From contig JAJONM010000009.1 of the NCBI GenBank assembly GCA_021323415.1, positions 1-32,404 of the forward strand: a DNA stretch of 32,404 nucleotides, written 5' to 3'. Positions 15,340 through 23,645 of the stretch are shown in pieces. The notes beneath the pieces were generated by a model that was not told the origin of the DNA, searched no databases, and saw only the letters and a program-made list of their open reading frames with translations. The position numbers were made by a program, and so were the translations under genes. Position 1 is the stretch's first letter. Every line of letters starts with the position of its first letter. Source of the stretch: Rickettsiaceae bacterium. Lineage in GTDB: Bacteria > Pseudomonadota > Alphaproteobacteria > Rickettsiales > UBA6187.

Positions 15340-15418
15340 TAGTGTTGAGTGTTAGTGTTAAGTGTTAAGAAAAACAAAGTATTCTTTTACTAGCACTTAG
15401 CACTAACACTTAGCACTA
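15340..15418 (+). repeat. 28 bp RNA stem of AGTGTTA-type repeats between nusA and infB
   Basis: Arm 15340-15367 and arm 15391-15418 can pair over their whole length when read as + strand RNA. At the DNA level four positions do not match, but all four become G-U pairs in the transcript. Each arm is itself made of short direct repeats (AGTGTTA on the left, TTAGCACT on the right). The hairpin begins 10 bp after the nusA stop, with a 23 nt loop. It may be an RNase III-type processing site or a dispersed repeat. Confidence 0.75.
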
Positions 15419-15453
15419 AGATTAACTAATTAACAAAGAATTATAGAACAGAT

Positions 15454-17949
15454 ATGAGCGATAGTACCGAACAAACGACTAAAAAAGCAACGCTGACTTT
15501 AGGGTCAGCGCGGCTTAAACTTGGAGATATTAAAGGTGGGCATGTGCCGCAGAGCCTTTCGCATGGCCGTGTGAAAAATGTCCAGGTGGAAGTTCGTGGT
15601 AGAAAGAAACGGATAATAGGGGATGCTGAGACTCAAGCAGGAACTGAAGCTCCTGCGGCGGCTGGTAATGCTCCTGAGGCTGGTTTTAAAGGTGGTTTGA
15701 CAGAGGGCGAGCGTACTAACCGCTTGAAAGTTTTGCAGCGTGCATCTGAAAGCGAGAAGGAACGTGTTGTACAAGAAGCTGAGCGTGCAAAAAGGGCTGA
15801 AGAAAAGGCGCTTGAAGAAGAGGAGCGACGCAAACAGGCGGAAGAAGAAGCTGCCCGGAATATTATCAGCAAACCTGAAATTGAAGATTTTATAGTACCA
15901 CAAGAAGAGGATGCGTCATCCCCACTGGTAAAACCTATAAAAAGCAATGAAAAGCTTTCAACCCTTCCTGCAAAGAGTAAAGCTGATTCTGATGTAAAAG
16001 AAAAGGAAGCAGACCGTCCGGTAAAGGCGCGTGTTGACGAGAAGAGAAGGTCAAATAAGCTTACTATTGCCCAGGCAATGAGCGATAATGGTGAAGAACG
16101 TGTACGTAGCCTTGCATCAGTTCGCCGTGCGCGTGAAAAGGCAAGACGTGCAGCTGAAGGCATGTCACAAGAAAAAGAGAAGGTAATACGTGACGTTACT
16201 ATTCCTGAGATTATCACAGTGCAGGAATTAGCAAACAGGATGGCTGAGCGTGTATACGATGTAACTAAGGCACTTATGAAAATGGGTATGATGGTTACAG
16301 CCAACCAAAGTATTGATGCTGATACTGCCCAGTTAGTAGTAGAAGAATTCGGCCATAATATGAGAAGGGTTACTGATGCTGACGTAGAGGATGTGTTAAG
16401 CGATACCGGTATTGACACCGATACTAACCTTGTGCCGCGCGCGCCTGTGGTTACTTTCATGGGACACGTTGACCATGGTAAAACGTCGCTTCTTGACGCT
16501 ATCCGTAAAGCGAAAGTTGCTGAGGGTGAGGCTGGTGGTATTACCCAGCATATTGGTGCATATCAGGTAAATGTACATGGCGATCAGAAAATTACATTCC
16601 TTGATACTCCAGGCCATGAAGCATTCACTGCTATGAGGAAAAGGGGTGCAAATGCAACTGACGTTGTAGTGCTAGTTGTAGCGGCAGATGATGGCATAAT
16701 GGCGCAAACTGTTGAGGCTTTAAACCATGCCAAGGCTGCAGGCGTTCCGATTATCGTGGCTATAAATAAGGTTGATAAACCTGGTGCCAATCCACAAAAC
16801 GTCCGTACAGGTTTATTGTCACATGGCCTTGTTACTGAAGATATGGGTGGTGACGTTCTTGCAGTGGAAGTTTCAGCAAAAGCTGGTACTAACCTTGATA
16901 AGTTGCTTGAGGCAATTCTGCTCCAGGCTGAAGTGCTTGATTTGAAAGCTAACCCGAACAGAAAGGCTGAAGGTATTGTAGTAGAAGCCAGCGTTGATAA
17001 AAGCCGTGGTGTGCTTTCAACATTCTTAGTGCAGAAAGGTACACTCAAAATCGGTGACATTGTTATTGTAGGTGAAGCATTTGGTAAAGTGCGTGCGATG
17101 CAAAACGCAGCCGGTAAGGTTGTAAAAGAAGCCGGACCTTCAATGCCAGTTGAGATTCTAGGTCTGGATGAGGCGCCAGAGGCTGGTGTTCAATTCCACG
17201 TAGTAGAGAGTGAAAAACAAGCGCGTGAGATTAAAGAATACAGGCAAAAACGCAGCCGTGATTTACGTGCTACATTGCAGCGTAAACAAGGCGGATCATT
17301 AGAAGATATGTTCCTGAAAGCAAAAGACGGTGGTAGAAAAGAGCTGCCAATCTTGATTAAAGGTGACGTACAAGGTTCGATTGAAGCTATTATTGGTAGT
17401 TTGGATAAACTTGCTACCAGTGAGGTTGGTGTGAAGGTCTTGCATGGAGCGGTCGGTGGTATTACAACATCTGATATTGCGCTCGCATCTGCATCTAATG
17501 CCATTATATTAGGATTTAACGTACGTACTGATGCAAGTGCGAGAGAGAGTGCGGCAAAAGAAGGCGCAGATATCCGTTATTACTCGATAATTTATGATAT
17601 TATTGATGATATAAAAGCTATACTGGGTGGAATGTTGTCGCCGCATATCCGTGAGCAGTATTTAGGTTCTGCAGAAATACGTGATGTGTTTAACATTACT
17701 AAGTCTGGTAAGGTTGCAGGATGCTTTGTAACTGACGGTGTAATTAGACGTGGTGCGGGAGTGCGCTTACTGCGTAATAACGTGGTGATCCATGAAGGCA
17801 AGCTGAAAACATTGAAACGCTTTAAGGATGACGCAAAAGAAGTCACCAGCAATTTTGAATGCGGTATGGCATTTGAAAATTACGAAGATATCAAGGCTGG
17901 AGATATTATAGAGGCGTTTGAACTTATTTCTGAGAAAAGGACGTTATAG
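15454..17949 (+). CDS. infB: Translation initiation factor IF-2
   Basis: 831 residues. A variable N-terminal part with a long charged coiled coil (about 95-140) is followed by the IF2_N domain (about 249-300). The GTPase domain has G1 GHVDHGKT (337-344), G3 DTPGH (384-388) and G4 NKVD (438-441). Domains II to IV follow, ending in the fMet-tRNA-binding C2 domain. IF-2 brings initiator tRNA to the 30S subunit and promotes subunit joining. All GTP-binding motifs are intact. The Shine-Dalgarno is weak. rbfA starts 2 bp after its stop. Confidence 0.98.
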   Translation: MSDSTEQTTKKATLTLGSARLKLGDIKGGHVPQSLSHGRVKNVQVEVRGRKKRIIGDAETQAGTEAPAAAGNAPEAGFKGGLTEGERTNRLKVLQRASESEKERVVQEAERAKRAEEKALEEEERRKQAEEEAARNIISKPEIEDFIVPQEEDASSPLVKPIKSNEKLSTLPAKSKADSDVKEKEADRPVKARVDEKRRSNKLTIAQAMSDNGEERVRSLASVRRAREKARRAAEGMSQEKEKVIRDVTIPEIITVQELANRMAERVYDVTKALMKMGMMVTANQSIDADTAQLVVEEFGHNMRRVTDADVEDVLSDTGIDTDTNLVPRAPVVTFMGHVDHGKTSLLDAIRKAKVAEGEAGGITQHIGAYQVNVHGDQKITFLDTPGHEAFTAMRKRGANATDVVVLVVAADDGIMAQTVEALNHAKAAGVPIIVAINKVDKPGANPQNVRTGLLSHGLVTEDMGGDVLAVEVSAKAGTNLDKLLEAILLQAEVLDLKANPNRKAEGIVVEASVDKSRGVLSTFLVQKGTLKIGDIVIVGEAFGKVRAMQNAAGKVVKEAGPSMPVEILGLDEAPEAGVQFHVVESEKQAREIKEYRQKRSRDLRATLQRKQGGSLEDMFLKAKDGGRKELPILIKGDVQGSIEAIIGSLDKLATSEVGVKVLHGAVGGITTSDIALASASNAIILGFNVRTDASARESAAKEGADIRYYSIIYDIIDDIKAILGGMLSPHIREQYLGSAEIRDVFNITKSGKVAGCFVTDGVIRRGAGVRLLRNNVVIHEGKLKTLKRFKDDAKEVTSNFECGMAFENYEDIKAGDIIEAFELISEKRTL

Positions 17950-17951
17950 GG

Positions 17952-18341
17952 ATGCCAAAAGGAGAGATAAGAAAAGCGCCAGGCCAGCGCCAGCTACGTG
18001 TTGGTGAAGAGCTGCGTCATGCATTATCGGATATTTTCCTGCAAGGTACATTATATGAACCTGAACTGGCAGGCATTTCAATTACTGTTCCTGAAGTGCG
18101 TGTCAGCCCTGATTTGCGTAATGCTACCGCTTTCGTATTTCCGCTAGCTGGTAAAGCACCAGATGGCTTTTTAGCTACGCTAAACAGAATCTCCCCGCAA
18201 ATTAACCATATGGTAGCAGGCAGAGTGAAATTACGTTTTGCGCCTAGAATTATATTTAAAATGGATAATAGTTTTGAAGTTGCGCATAATATCGAAAACC
18301 TTATGAATAAAGTAAGGGACTCGGATAATTCTGATTCTTAA
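17952..18341 (+). CDS. rbfA: Ribosome-binding factor A
   Basis: 129 residues with the single KH-like fold of RbfA. Typical words are QLRVGEELRHALSDI near the start, VRVSPDLRNATAFVFPL in the middle and PRIIFKMDNSFEVAHNIE near the end. It is needed for 16S rRNA maturation and cold growth in known bacteria. It lies 2 bp after infB and 6 bp before truB, so the three are cotranscribed. Confidence 0.96.
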   Translation: MPKGEIRKAPGQRQLRVGEELRHALSDIFLQGTLYEPELAGISITVPEVRVSPDLRNATAFVFPLAGKAPDGFLATLNRISPQINHMVAGRVKLRFAPRIIFKMDNSFEVAHNIENLMNKVRDSDNSDS

Positions 18342-18347
18342 GCCAAA

Positions 18348-19334
18348 ATGCAAAAAAAATCCCGTGAGCCCATTAATGGCTGGCTTATAATCAATAAGCC
18401 GATAGGTGTAAATTCCACGCGCGTAGTATCGATCGTAAAGCGGGTTTTTAATGCCCAGAAAGTAGGCCATGCAGGAACTTTGGACCCTTTAGCCGATGGT
18501 GTGTTGCCCATAGCACTCGGTGAGGCAACTAAAACCATAAATTACGCCATGGATAGCGATAAAGAATATGTTTTTACGGTCAAATGGGGCCAGGAAACTT
18601 CTACTTGTGATAGTGAAGGAGAGGTAATTGCCACTAGTGAAAAGATTCCTACGCAAGATGAAATCACATCGATTCTAGATAATTTTGTCGGTAAGATTGA
18701 TCAAATACCGCCCGTATACTCAGCTATAAAAATAGATGGTAAAAGGGCTTATGACCTGGCCAGAAGCGGGCAAGTGGTTGAGATGAAGGCGAGGGAAGTG
18801 GTGATACATGAGTTAGAGCTTGCGCTAGACGGGGTTTGTAACCCCGTCTACACATTCATGTCAAAACAACCAAATAATGACATGAATATGCGGAAGGGGT
18901 TACAAACCACTTCCGGCACAAACTCCTATACCACCTTCCGCGTTCGCTGCGGTAAAGGCACTTATGTACGCTCTCTGGCGCGTGATATCGCCGAAAAACT
19001 AGGCACAAAAGCCCATGTAACGCGGCTTATACGTACTAAAGTAGGTAAGTTTACTATAAATAATGCGATTTTACTGGAAAACTTTGAAGATAAGGTGTAT
19101 AAGGCCGACTCCTTGGGGCTACTTTTACCAGTAGAGACAGTGCTAGACGACATCCCGGTTCTGACTTTTAACCTTGAGGAAACCAAAGCTATAAAACAGG
19201 GTAGAGTGGTTGATTATTCAGCGCAAAACCTGGATTCGGGTTCAATTGTAATGATAAAATCTGATGGTAAGCTTATAGCACTTGGCGAAGTTTGCGATGG
19301 TTTTATAAAACCTGCGCGTGTGTTTAATATTTAA
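18348..19334 (+). CDS. truB: tRNA pseudouridine-55 synthase TruB with an in-frame palindromic insertion
   Basis: 328 residues. Converts U55 of tRNA to pseudouridine. The catalytic Asp46 lies in HAGTLDPLADGVLP (41-54). The motif TTFRVRCGKGTYVRSLARDI (195-214) is intact. A segment of about 30 residues (161-190) has no counterpart in the usual protein, and removing it gives the normal length of about 298. The DNA for it, 18827-18914, is an array of hairpins. The reading frame stays open, so the enzyme is probably active if the loop is tolerated. A PUA-like C-terminus completes the protein. Confidence 0.95.
   Translation: MQKKSREPINGWLIINKPIGVNSTRVVSIVKRVFNAQKVGHAGTLDPLADGVLPIALGEATKTINYAMDSDKEYVFTVKWGQETSTCDSEGEVIATSEKIPTQDEITSILDNFVGKIDQIPPVYSAIKIDGKRAYDLARSGQVVEMKAREVVIHELELALDGVCNPVYTFMSKQPNNDMNMRKGLQTTSGTNSYTTFRVRCGKGTYVRSLARDIAEKLGTKAHVTRLIRTKVGKFTINNAILLENFEDKVYKADSLGLLLPVETVLDDIPVLTFNLEETKAIKQGRVVDYSAQNLDSGSIVMIKSDGKLIALGEVCDGFIKPARVFNI
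18827..18914 (+). repeat. Palindromic element inserted in frame within truB
   Basis: Three hairpins fill the segment exactly. The first is AGACGGGGTT-TGT-AACCCCGTCT (18827-18849). The central one is ATTCATGTCA (18854-18863) with TGACATGAAT (18878-18887). The third is GGAAGGGGTT-ACA-AACCACTTCC (18892-18914), with one mismatch. Outer parts can also pair across the element (18835-18845 with 18896-18906, 11 bp perfect). It coincides with the extra residues of TruB. Rickettsia palindromic elements insert into genes in this way. No target-site duplication was seen. Confidence 0.85.
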
Positions 19335-19349
19335 AATAAGGAGATGATG

Positions 19350-19619
19350 ATGTCGATTACTGATACTCGTAAACAAGCTTTAATAAAAGAATTCGCAACA
19401 AAAGAAGGTGATACTGGTTCGACTGAAATCCAGGTTGCTGTTTTGAGCGAGCGCATTAATAATTTAACGGAACATTTTAAAATTAATAAAAAAGACCACC
19501 ACTCTAGAAGAGGTCTTTTAATTATTGTAGGACGCAGAAGAAGGCTTCTTGACTACTTGAAAACTACAGACGAAGCACGTTATGAATCGCTCATAAAGAA
19601 ACTCGGCCTGAGAAAGTAG
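19350..19619 (+). CDS. rpsO: 30S ribosomal protein S15
   Basis: 89 residues from the third of three consecutive ATGs. AAGGAG (19338-19343) is six bases before 19350, which gives the usual length and the start MSITDTRKQ. Conserved features are [20 protein letters not shown] and the RNA-binding run [23 protein letters not shown]15 is a primary 16S rRNA binder. It follows truB closely and precedes pnp, the common order. An RNA hairpin lies in the gap to pnp. Confidence 0.98.
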   Translation: MSITDTRKQALIKEFATKEGDTGSTEIQVAVLSERINNLTEHFKINKKDHHSRRGLLIIVGRRRRLLDYLKTTDEARYESLIKKLGLRK

Positions 19620-19660
19620 TGGTATTTTATATCCCATTGAATTAGAGTTGTTTTATTGAA

Positions 19661-19692
19661 GTTACCTCGGGTTGTCCGGGGTAACTATTTTG
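19661..19692 (+). terminator. rpsO-pnp hairpin (terminator or processing site)
   Basis: GTTACCTCGG (19661-19670) pairs with CCGGGGTAAC (19676-19685) across loop GTTGT, with one G-U pair, followed by TATTTTGT. In Escherichia coli the pnp leader hairpin between these same genes is cut by RNase III and lets PNPase control itself. The broken T-run would make only a weak terminator, so either use is possible here. Confidence 0.6.
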
Positions 19693-19717
19693 TCATATAT
19701 AGAAGGAAGAAATATAG

Positions 19718-22045
19718 ATGTTTAATATTGTAAGAAAAGAAATAGACTGGGCTGGCAGGAAGCTCGTGCTTGAGACTGGGAATGTTGCCCGTCAGGCTGA
19801 TGGTGCTGTGATGATAACATATGGTGAAACTGTAGTTTTAGCTACTGCCGTTGCACAGAAAAAAGCAAAAGAAGGTGTAGATTTTTTCCCACTGACTGTA
19901 AACTACCAACAAAAAGCGTTCGCGGCGGGTAAAATCCCTGGTGGATTCTTCAAGCGCGAAGGTCGTCCTTCTGAGAAAGAAGTTCTAACTTCACGTTTGA
20001 TTGATAGACCGCTTCGTCCATTATTCCCTGAAGGTTTTTATAACGAAACCCAGGTTATATGTACTGTTTTATCGCATGATTTAGAAAACGATCCAGATAT
20101 CGTTTCAGTAATCGGTGCTTCTGCTGCGCTGGCAATTTCAGGCATTCCTTTCGAGGAAGCAATTGGTGCTGCAAGAGTTGCATATATCGATGGAAAATAT
20201 GTTCTAAACCCATTGCCAGAAGAGCTAAAAGAATCAGCCCTTGATTTGGTTATCGCCGGAACTAAAACTTCAGTGTTAATGGTTGAATCAGAAGCGAATG
20301 TATTATCTGAAGAAGTAATGCTTGGCGCGGTTGAATTTGGACATAAAGAATTCCAGCCAGTTATCAATTTGATTAATGAATTGAAAGCTGCTTGTGGTAA
20401 ACCAGTTTGGAAAATCGAATTGCCTGATAACAGCAAATTGGAAGAGCGTATTGCCCAATTGGCTGAAGCAGATATTCGCGCAGCTTACAAAATCACTGAT
20501 AAGCAAGCCCGTGTTGAAAGCGTATCTAAAGCTAAAGACGCAGTAATTGCTACATTGCAAGCGGAACTAGGTGAAGATTTCAATGGCCAGAAAGTTAGCG
20601 GCGCACTGAAAAACCTTGAGAAAAACGTTGTACGCTGGGACATCCTAAAAACTAAAAAACGTATCGATGGACGTGGCGAGAGCGATGTAAGGGCGATTGA
20701 ATCTGCTGTTTCAATACTTCCTAGAACTCACGGTTCTGCATTGTTTACCCGTGGTGAAACGCAGGCCTTAGCGGTAACTACTCTTGGTACTGGTCAGGAT
20801 ATGCAGATTATCGATGAGTTAGCTGGTGAGTACAAAGAATCATTCATGTTGCACTATAACTTCCCTCCATATTCAGTTGGTGAAGCATCATTCTTAAAAT
20901 CACCAGGGCGTCGTGAAATTGGTCATGGAAAACTTGCATGGCGTGCTTTGAAAGCTGTGTTACCAACTTTAGAAGAATTCCCATATACAGTTCGCGTAGT
21001 ATCTGAAGTTACTGAATCTAACGGTTCTTCTTCAATGGCGACTGTTTGCGGTTCGGCTCTTGCAATGATGGATGCAGGTGTTCCTTTGAAAGCTCCGGTT
21101 GCAGGTATCGCAATGGGCTTGATTTTAGAAGGCAGCGAGTTCTCAGTACTATCTGATATTCTAGGTGATGAGGATCACTTAGGCGATATGGATTTCAAAG
21201 TTGCAGGTACTGCAGAGGGCGTTACTGCACTTCAGATGGATATCAAAATCAGCGGTATCACTCTTGAGATTATGAAAGTTGCACTGGCACAAGCTAAAGA
21301 AGGCCGTGTACACATCCTTGATAAAATGAAAGGGGCTCTTTCTGGCAGCCGTGAAGGTGTAAACAAAAACGCTCCACAGATTCGCTCAATCAATATCCCT
21401 AAGGATAAAATTGGTGAGCTGATCGGACCGGGCGGTAAAAACATCCGTGAAATCTGCGAAGTATCTGGTGCGAAAATTGACATCGAAGAAGATGGCACAG
21501 TGAAGATTGCTGCTGTGGGCCTCGATACAGTTCAGAAAGCTATCGATATGATTCAGGAGATTTTCACTGAAGTTGAAATCGGTAAGATTTACGAAGGTAA
21601 AGTAGTAAAATTGCTGGACTTCGGCGCATTGGTAAACTTCATTGGTAAGACTGATGGTATGGTTCATATTTCTGAGATTAAGAACGAAAGAATTGAGAAA
21701 ATCACTGATGCTATCGATATTGGCCATGAAGTTAAGGTTAAAGTATTAAGTGTTGAGCGTGGTAAAATCCGCCTCAGCATGAAGCGCGTTAACCAGGAAA
21801 CTGGCGAGGACCAATCTGGCCAGTTTGCAGATGATGGTGAGCGTCCACAACGCCCACGCCGTGACCGCGATAACCGCGACCGTGGTGATAGGGGAGGCGA
21901 CCGTAACCGTGATAGGGGTGACCGTCCACAACGTGAACACCGTGAGCACCGTGAACATCGTGATGAAGAACCTCGTAATGACGACAATCGCGGTAATGTA
22001 GAAAAAACTGAAGAAGAACCAAAGAAGAAACGCCGTTTTTTCTAA
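19718..22045 (+). CDS. pnp: Polyribonucleotide nucleotidyltransferase (PNPase)
   Basis: 775 residues. Phosphorolytic 3'-to-5' exoribonuclease of the degradosome. Two RNase PH-like domains flank a helical linker. The second has the phosphate/active-site words [18 protein letters not shown] (about 435) and [15 protein letters not shown] (about 485-500). The KH domain ([15 protein letters not shown]) starts about residue 560 and the S1 domain about 620. The tail after residue 695 is extended, rich in Arg, Asp, Gly and His, with RDRGDRGG- and REH-type repeats, and ends KKKRRFF. The tail is longer than in many PNPases and may bind RNA or a partner. AGAAGGAAG precedes the ATG. Confidence 0.97.
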   Translation: MFNIVRKEIDWAGRKLVLETGNVARQADGAVMITYGETVVLATAVAQKKAKEGVDFFPLTVNYQQKAFAAGKIPGGFFKREGRPSEKEVLTSRLIDRPLRPLFPEGFYNETQVICTVLSHDLENDPDIVSVIGASAALAISGIPFEEAIGAARVAYIDGKYVLNPLPEELKESALDLVIAGTKTSVLMVESEANVLSEEVMLGAVEFGHKEFQPVINLINELKAACGKPVWKIELPDNSKLEERIAQLAEADIRAAYKITDKQARVESVSKAKDAVIATLQAELGEDFNGQKVSGALKNLEKNVVRWDILKTKKRIDGRGESDVRAIESAVSILPRTHGSALFTRGETQALAVTTLGTGQDMQIIDELAGEYKESFMLHYNFPPYSVGEASFLKSPGRREIGHGKLAWRALKAVLPTLEEFPYTVRVVSEVTESNGSSSMATVCGSALAMMDAGVPLKAPVAGIAMGLILEGSEFSVLSDILGDEDHLGDMDFKVAGTAEGVTALQMDIKISGITLEIMKVALAQAKEGRVHILDKMKGALSGSREGVNKNAPQIRSINIPKDKIGELIGPGGKNIREICEVSGAKIDIEEDGTVKIAAVGLDTVQKAIDMIQEIFTEVEIGKIYEGKVVKLLDFGALVNFIGKTDGMVHISEIKNERIEKITDAIDIGHEVKVKVLSVERGKIRLSMKRVNQETGEDQSGQFADDGERPQRPRRDRDNRDRGDRGGDRNRDRGDRPQREHREHREHRDEEPRNDDNRGNVEKTEEEPKKKRRFF

Positions 22046-22062
22046 GGTTTTGAGCGTGATAT

Positions 22063-22105
22063 AAAAACAAAAAGGAAGGGGGAGACTCCTTCCTTTTTGT
22101 TTTTT
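22063..22105 (+). terminator. Intrinsic terminator after pnp
   Basis: A perfect 17 bp inverted repeat (22063-22079 with 22088-22104), with the core AAGGAAGG/CCTTCCTT flanked by A- and T-runs. It ends the rimP-pnp operon 18 bp after the pnp stop. The flanking A/T runs would let it work on both strands. Confidence 0.88.
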
Positions 22106-22107
22106 AA

Positions 22108-22295
22108 CGGCTCGCAGAGCCGTCATCCTGGAAGCCGATTTTCTCTACGAGGTACGAGTAGTAAGAAAATCGAAATATCCAGGATCCAGGTCTTTTTTAA
22201 TAAGAACATCTGGATCCTGGATATTAAGAAAATCTAAGGACTAAGAATGTCCTAATATTTTCTAAAATTCCAGGATGACGATTCCTGCGGAATCG
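22108..22295. repeat. Multi-arm palindromic element (cloverleaf-like)
   Basis: Outer stem TCATCCTGGAA (22123-22133) pairs with TTCCAGGATGA (22268-22278). Outside it on each side is a hairpin with a three-base loop: CGGCTC-GCA-GAGCCG (22108-22122) and CGATTCC-TGC-GGAATCG (22279-22295). Inside are three further hairpins: 22137-22144/22164-22171, a perfect 15 bp pair 22175-22189/22210-22224, and 22227-22241/22249-22263 (13 of 15). The end sequence GTCATCCTG/CAGGATGAC is shared with the element at 5903-6091. Confidence 0.85.
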
Positions 22296-22418
22296 ATTCC
22301 TTTAATATAAAGCGAAGATTTCTGCATGGATGGCGGCCAAGCAAAAACCTTGCCACTCCTTGTCATCAGCAATATAAAATATTTTTAGCAGGGGGGCTAG
22401 CGCATGCTATTTTGCGTG

Positions 22419-22427
22419 TGGTATAAT
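22419..22427 (+). promoter_or_regulatory. Extended -10 promoter (TGGTATAAT)
   Basis: TGGTATAAT is an exact TGnTATAAT extended -10. No good -35 lies upstream, which extended -10 promoters do not need. It faces the nested palindrome at 22496-22637 and not an ORF, so a structured RNA may be its product. Confidence 0.45.
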
Positions 22428-22495
22428 GCACTTATAACGTGAAAAAAGGTAATATAGTTTTTCAAGTTTACTTGGCGGCGGATTTGAAGAACTAA

Positions 22496-22637
22496 GGTAC
22501 GGGTGCAATTACTTTTATATCACTTTTTCGCATTTTTGCACCCCATTTTAATGCGGGAAAAATATAAAAGTAGAAAAATAATTACCAACTAGCGTTATGA
22601 CTATGACTACCATTGGAATAAAAATTGCACCCGTACC
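22496..22637. repeat. Nested palindrome with 15 bp perfect ends
   Basis: GGTACGGGTGCAATT (22496-22510) is perfectly inverted at 22623-22637. Inside it ACTTTTATAT (22511-22520) pairs with ATATAAAAGT (22562-22571), and CGCATT (22529-22534) pairs with AATGCG (22550-22555). The result is a long branched stem. There is no resemblance to IS ends known to me and no coding capacity. Confidence 0.8.
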
Positions 22638-22756
22638 GAAATTAGAATTAAGAATATAAAAAGTAAGGACTAGGAAAGTAGGAATTAGGAAAATAAGAAG
22701 TTTATCTTGCTTAATGTAAAAAATATTTGAGTTATTAAGGAAATACTAGGGGAGTT

Positions 22757-22777
22757 CCTTCTCCCGTGGGGAGAAGG
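22757..22777. repeat. REP-like hairpin CCTTCTCCC-GTG-GGGAGAAGG
   Basis: A perfect 9+9 bp inverted repeat followed by TTAGGATGAGGGGGCG. This sequence type is widely seen as a dispersed extragenic repeat in proteobacterial genomes. Only one copy is in the window. Confidence 0.65.
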
Positions 22778-22862
22778 TTAGGATGAGGGGGCGAGAATTA
22801 CAAAGCTTAATCTTGCATTCTTGTAACTACTTTCGCGCTAGAATTGAGGCCTTTACAAGACA

Positions 22863-22890
22863 TTCTTGACTCTAAATTGCATTTTATACT
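22863..22890 (+). promoter_or_regulatory. Possible sigma-70 promoter for the HPt-like gene
   Basis: TATACT (22885-22890) is a good -10 box. TTCTTG lies 16 bp before it as a weak -35. It stands about 60 bp before the ATG at 22952, and no other promoter was seen. Confidence 0.35.
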
Positions 22891-22951
22891 GGCGTAAAGT
22901 TAAAAATTCTGTATGAATCCGTAAAACAATAGCGATTACGGAATAAAGTAT

Positions 22952-23299
22952 ATGCCAAACGCGTCAACTCTCCCGCTTGATATGGGACAGTTTAATACAA
23001 TTACAGAAGGAAAAAACACTTTTCAGGAAGAGCTGCTGGAGTTGTTTTTCTTCAACGTTTCTGATTGCCTGGATGTGATGGAGCGGCACTGTATTGATGG
23101 GTATCCTGATAAGTGGATTTATGCCCTGGACGAACTTAAGAACATTTCAGCAAGCATTGGTGCGCTGGAGCTGGCCAAAATCTGCGCTGTAACTCAGAAA
23201 ATAAGCTCTTCTACTGGCACTGAAAAGCAGCAAATGCTGGCTACAATCAAATCAAACGTACATAAATTGAGTGTTTTTATAAGAAACACTAGATATTAA
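22952..23299 (+). CDS. HPt-like protein lacking the phospho-accepting histidine
   Basis: 115 residues, mostly helical. The segment WIYALDELKNISASIGALELAKIC (written in part as LDELKNISASIGALEL, 59-74) follows the HPt pattern A-H-x-L-K-G-x-x-x-x-x-G-A, but the histidine is Asp60 and the following glycine is Asn64. It therefore should not carry phosphate in the usual way. It may bind receivers as an inhibitor or scaffold, or it may be a distant four-helix protein. A tRNA gene follows 29 bp downstream. The Shine-Dalgarno is weak. Confidence 0.75.
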   Translation: MPNASTLPLDMGQFNTITEGKNTFQEELLELFFFNVSDCLDVMERHCIDGYPDKWIYALDELKNISASIGALELAKICAVTQKISSSTGTEKQQMLATIKSNVHKLSVFIRNTRY

Positions 23300-23328
23300 G
23301 AAAATTTATGCTATAAAACCTCCTATGT

Positions 23329-23386
<58 letters not shown>

Positions 23387-23405
<19 letters not shown>

Positions 23406-23589
23406 CTTAAATAAAAAAGCCACCTTTTTAGGTGGCTTTTTATTTAGGTAATTGGATAAGTGAGATGAGAACTTTAGTTCGACAAAATGCAGCGCATTTT
23501 GGACGGCGAGAGTAGCAAGCTGCCCCGAAGGGGTGAGGAATCGCGCTGATAGCGATTCCGAATCAATCTCTCCGCCCCGACCACTTAAA
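23387..23589 (+). repeat. 25 bp direct repeats: tRNA-Pro 3' end and downstream copy
   Basis: Positions 23387-23411 (the tRNA 3' end, CCA and the next bases) are repeated without change at 23565-23589, 178 bp downstream. Between them lie four hairpins: GAACT-TT-AGTTC (23469-23480), AAAATGC-AGC-GCATTTT (23484-23500), CCCC-GAA-GGGG (23523-23533) and GGAATCGC...GCGATTCC (23537-23559). The arrangement is like att sites left by an element that used the tRNA end, or like a small hairpin element that rebuilt the tRNA end. There is no integrase. Confidence 0.85.
23411..23446 (+). terminator. Intrinsic terminator after tRNA-Pro
   Basis: GCCACCT (23419-23425), loop TTTT, AGGTGGC (23430-23436), then TTTTTATTT, with an A-run before the stem. 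Nine bases of spacer follow the tRNA CCA before the A-rich left side begins to pair. Confidence 0.9.
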
Positions 23590-23645
23590 AAACACATATA
23601 AGTCCAAGCATCTTACTGAATCCAGTAGAGCAGTACCCCATTTAT

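Larger units (their letters stand above)
22296..22951. other. Gene-free spacer with several structured repeats
   Basis: No convincing gene lies here. It contains an extended -10 promoter, a nested palindrome and a REP-like hairpin, listed separately. At 22439-22495 an 18-codon frame starting with GTG (VKKGNIVFQ...) ends exactly where the nested palindrome begins, perhaps the stump of a disrupted gene. From 22660 to 22700 there are TAGGAA-type short repeats. Confidence 0.5.

Noticed and set aside
15340-15418. CRISPR-like short repeats between nusA and infB
   Set aside because: The repeats are about 7-8 bp without unique spacers and form a single inverted stem. No cas gene is in the window.
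15633-16460. 275-codon minus-strand ORF inside infB
   Set aside because: It is a shadow of the coding frame of IF-2: Ser-rich, low in complexity, no motif and no ribosome-binding site, and the + strand protein is certain.
21664-22126. Minus-strand ORFs rich in Arg/Ser or His across the pnp 3' end
   Set aside because: Their repetitive composition is the complement of the Arg/Asp/Gly repeats of the PNPase tail. No start signal or independent support was found.
22322-22385. 20-codon ORF starting MDGGQAKTL after the multi-arm element
   Set aside because: No Shine-Dalgarno, very short, and nothing recognisable in the product.
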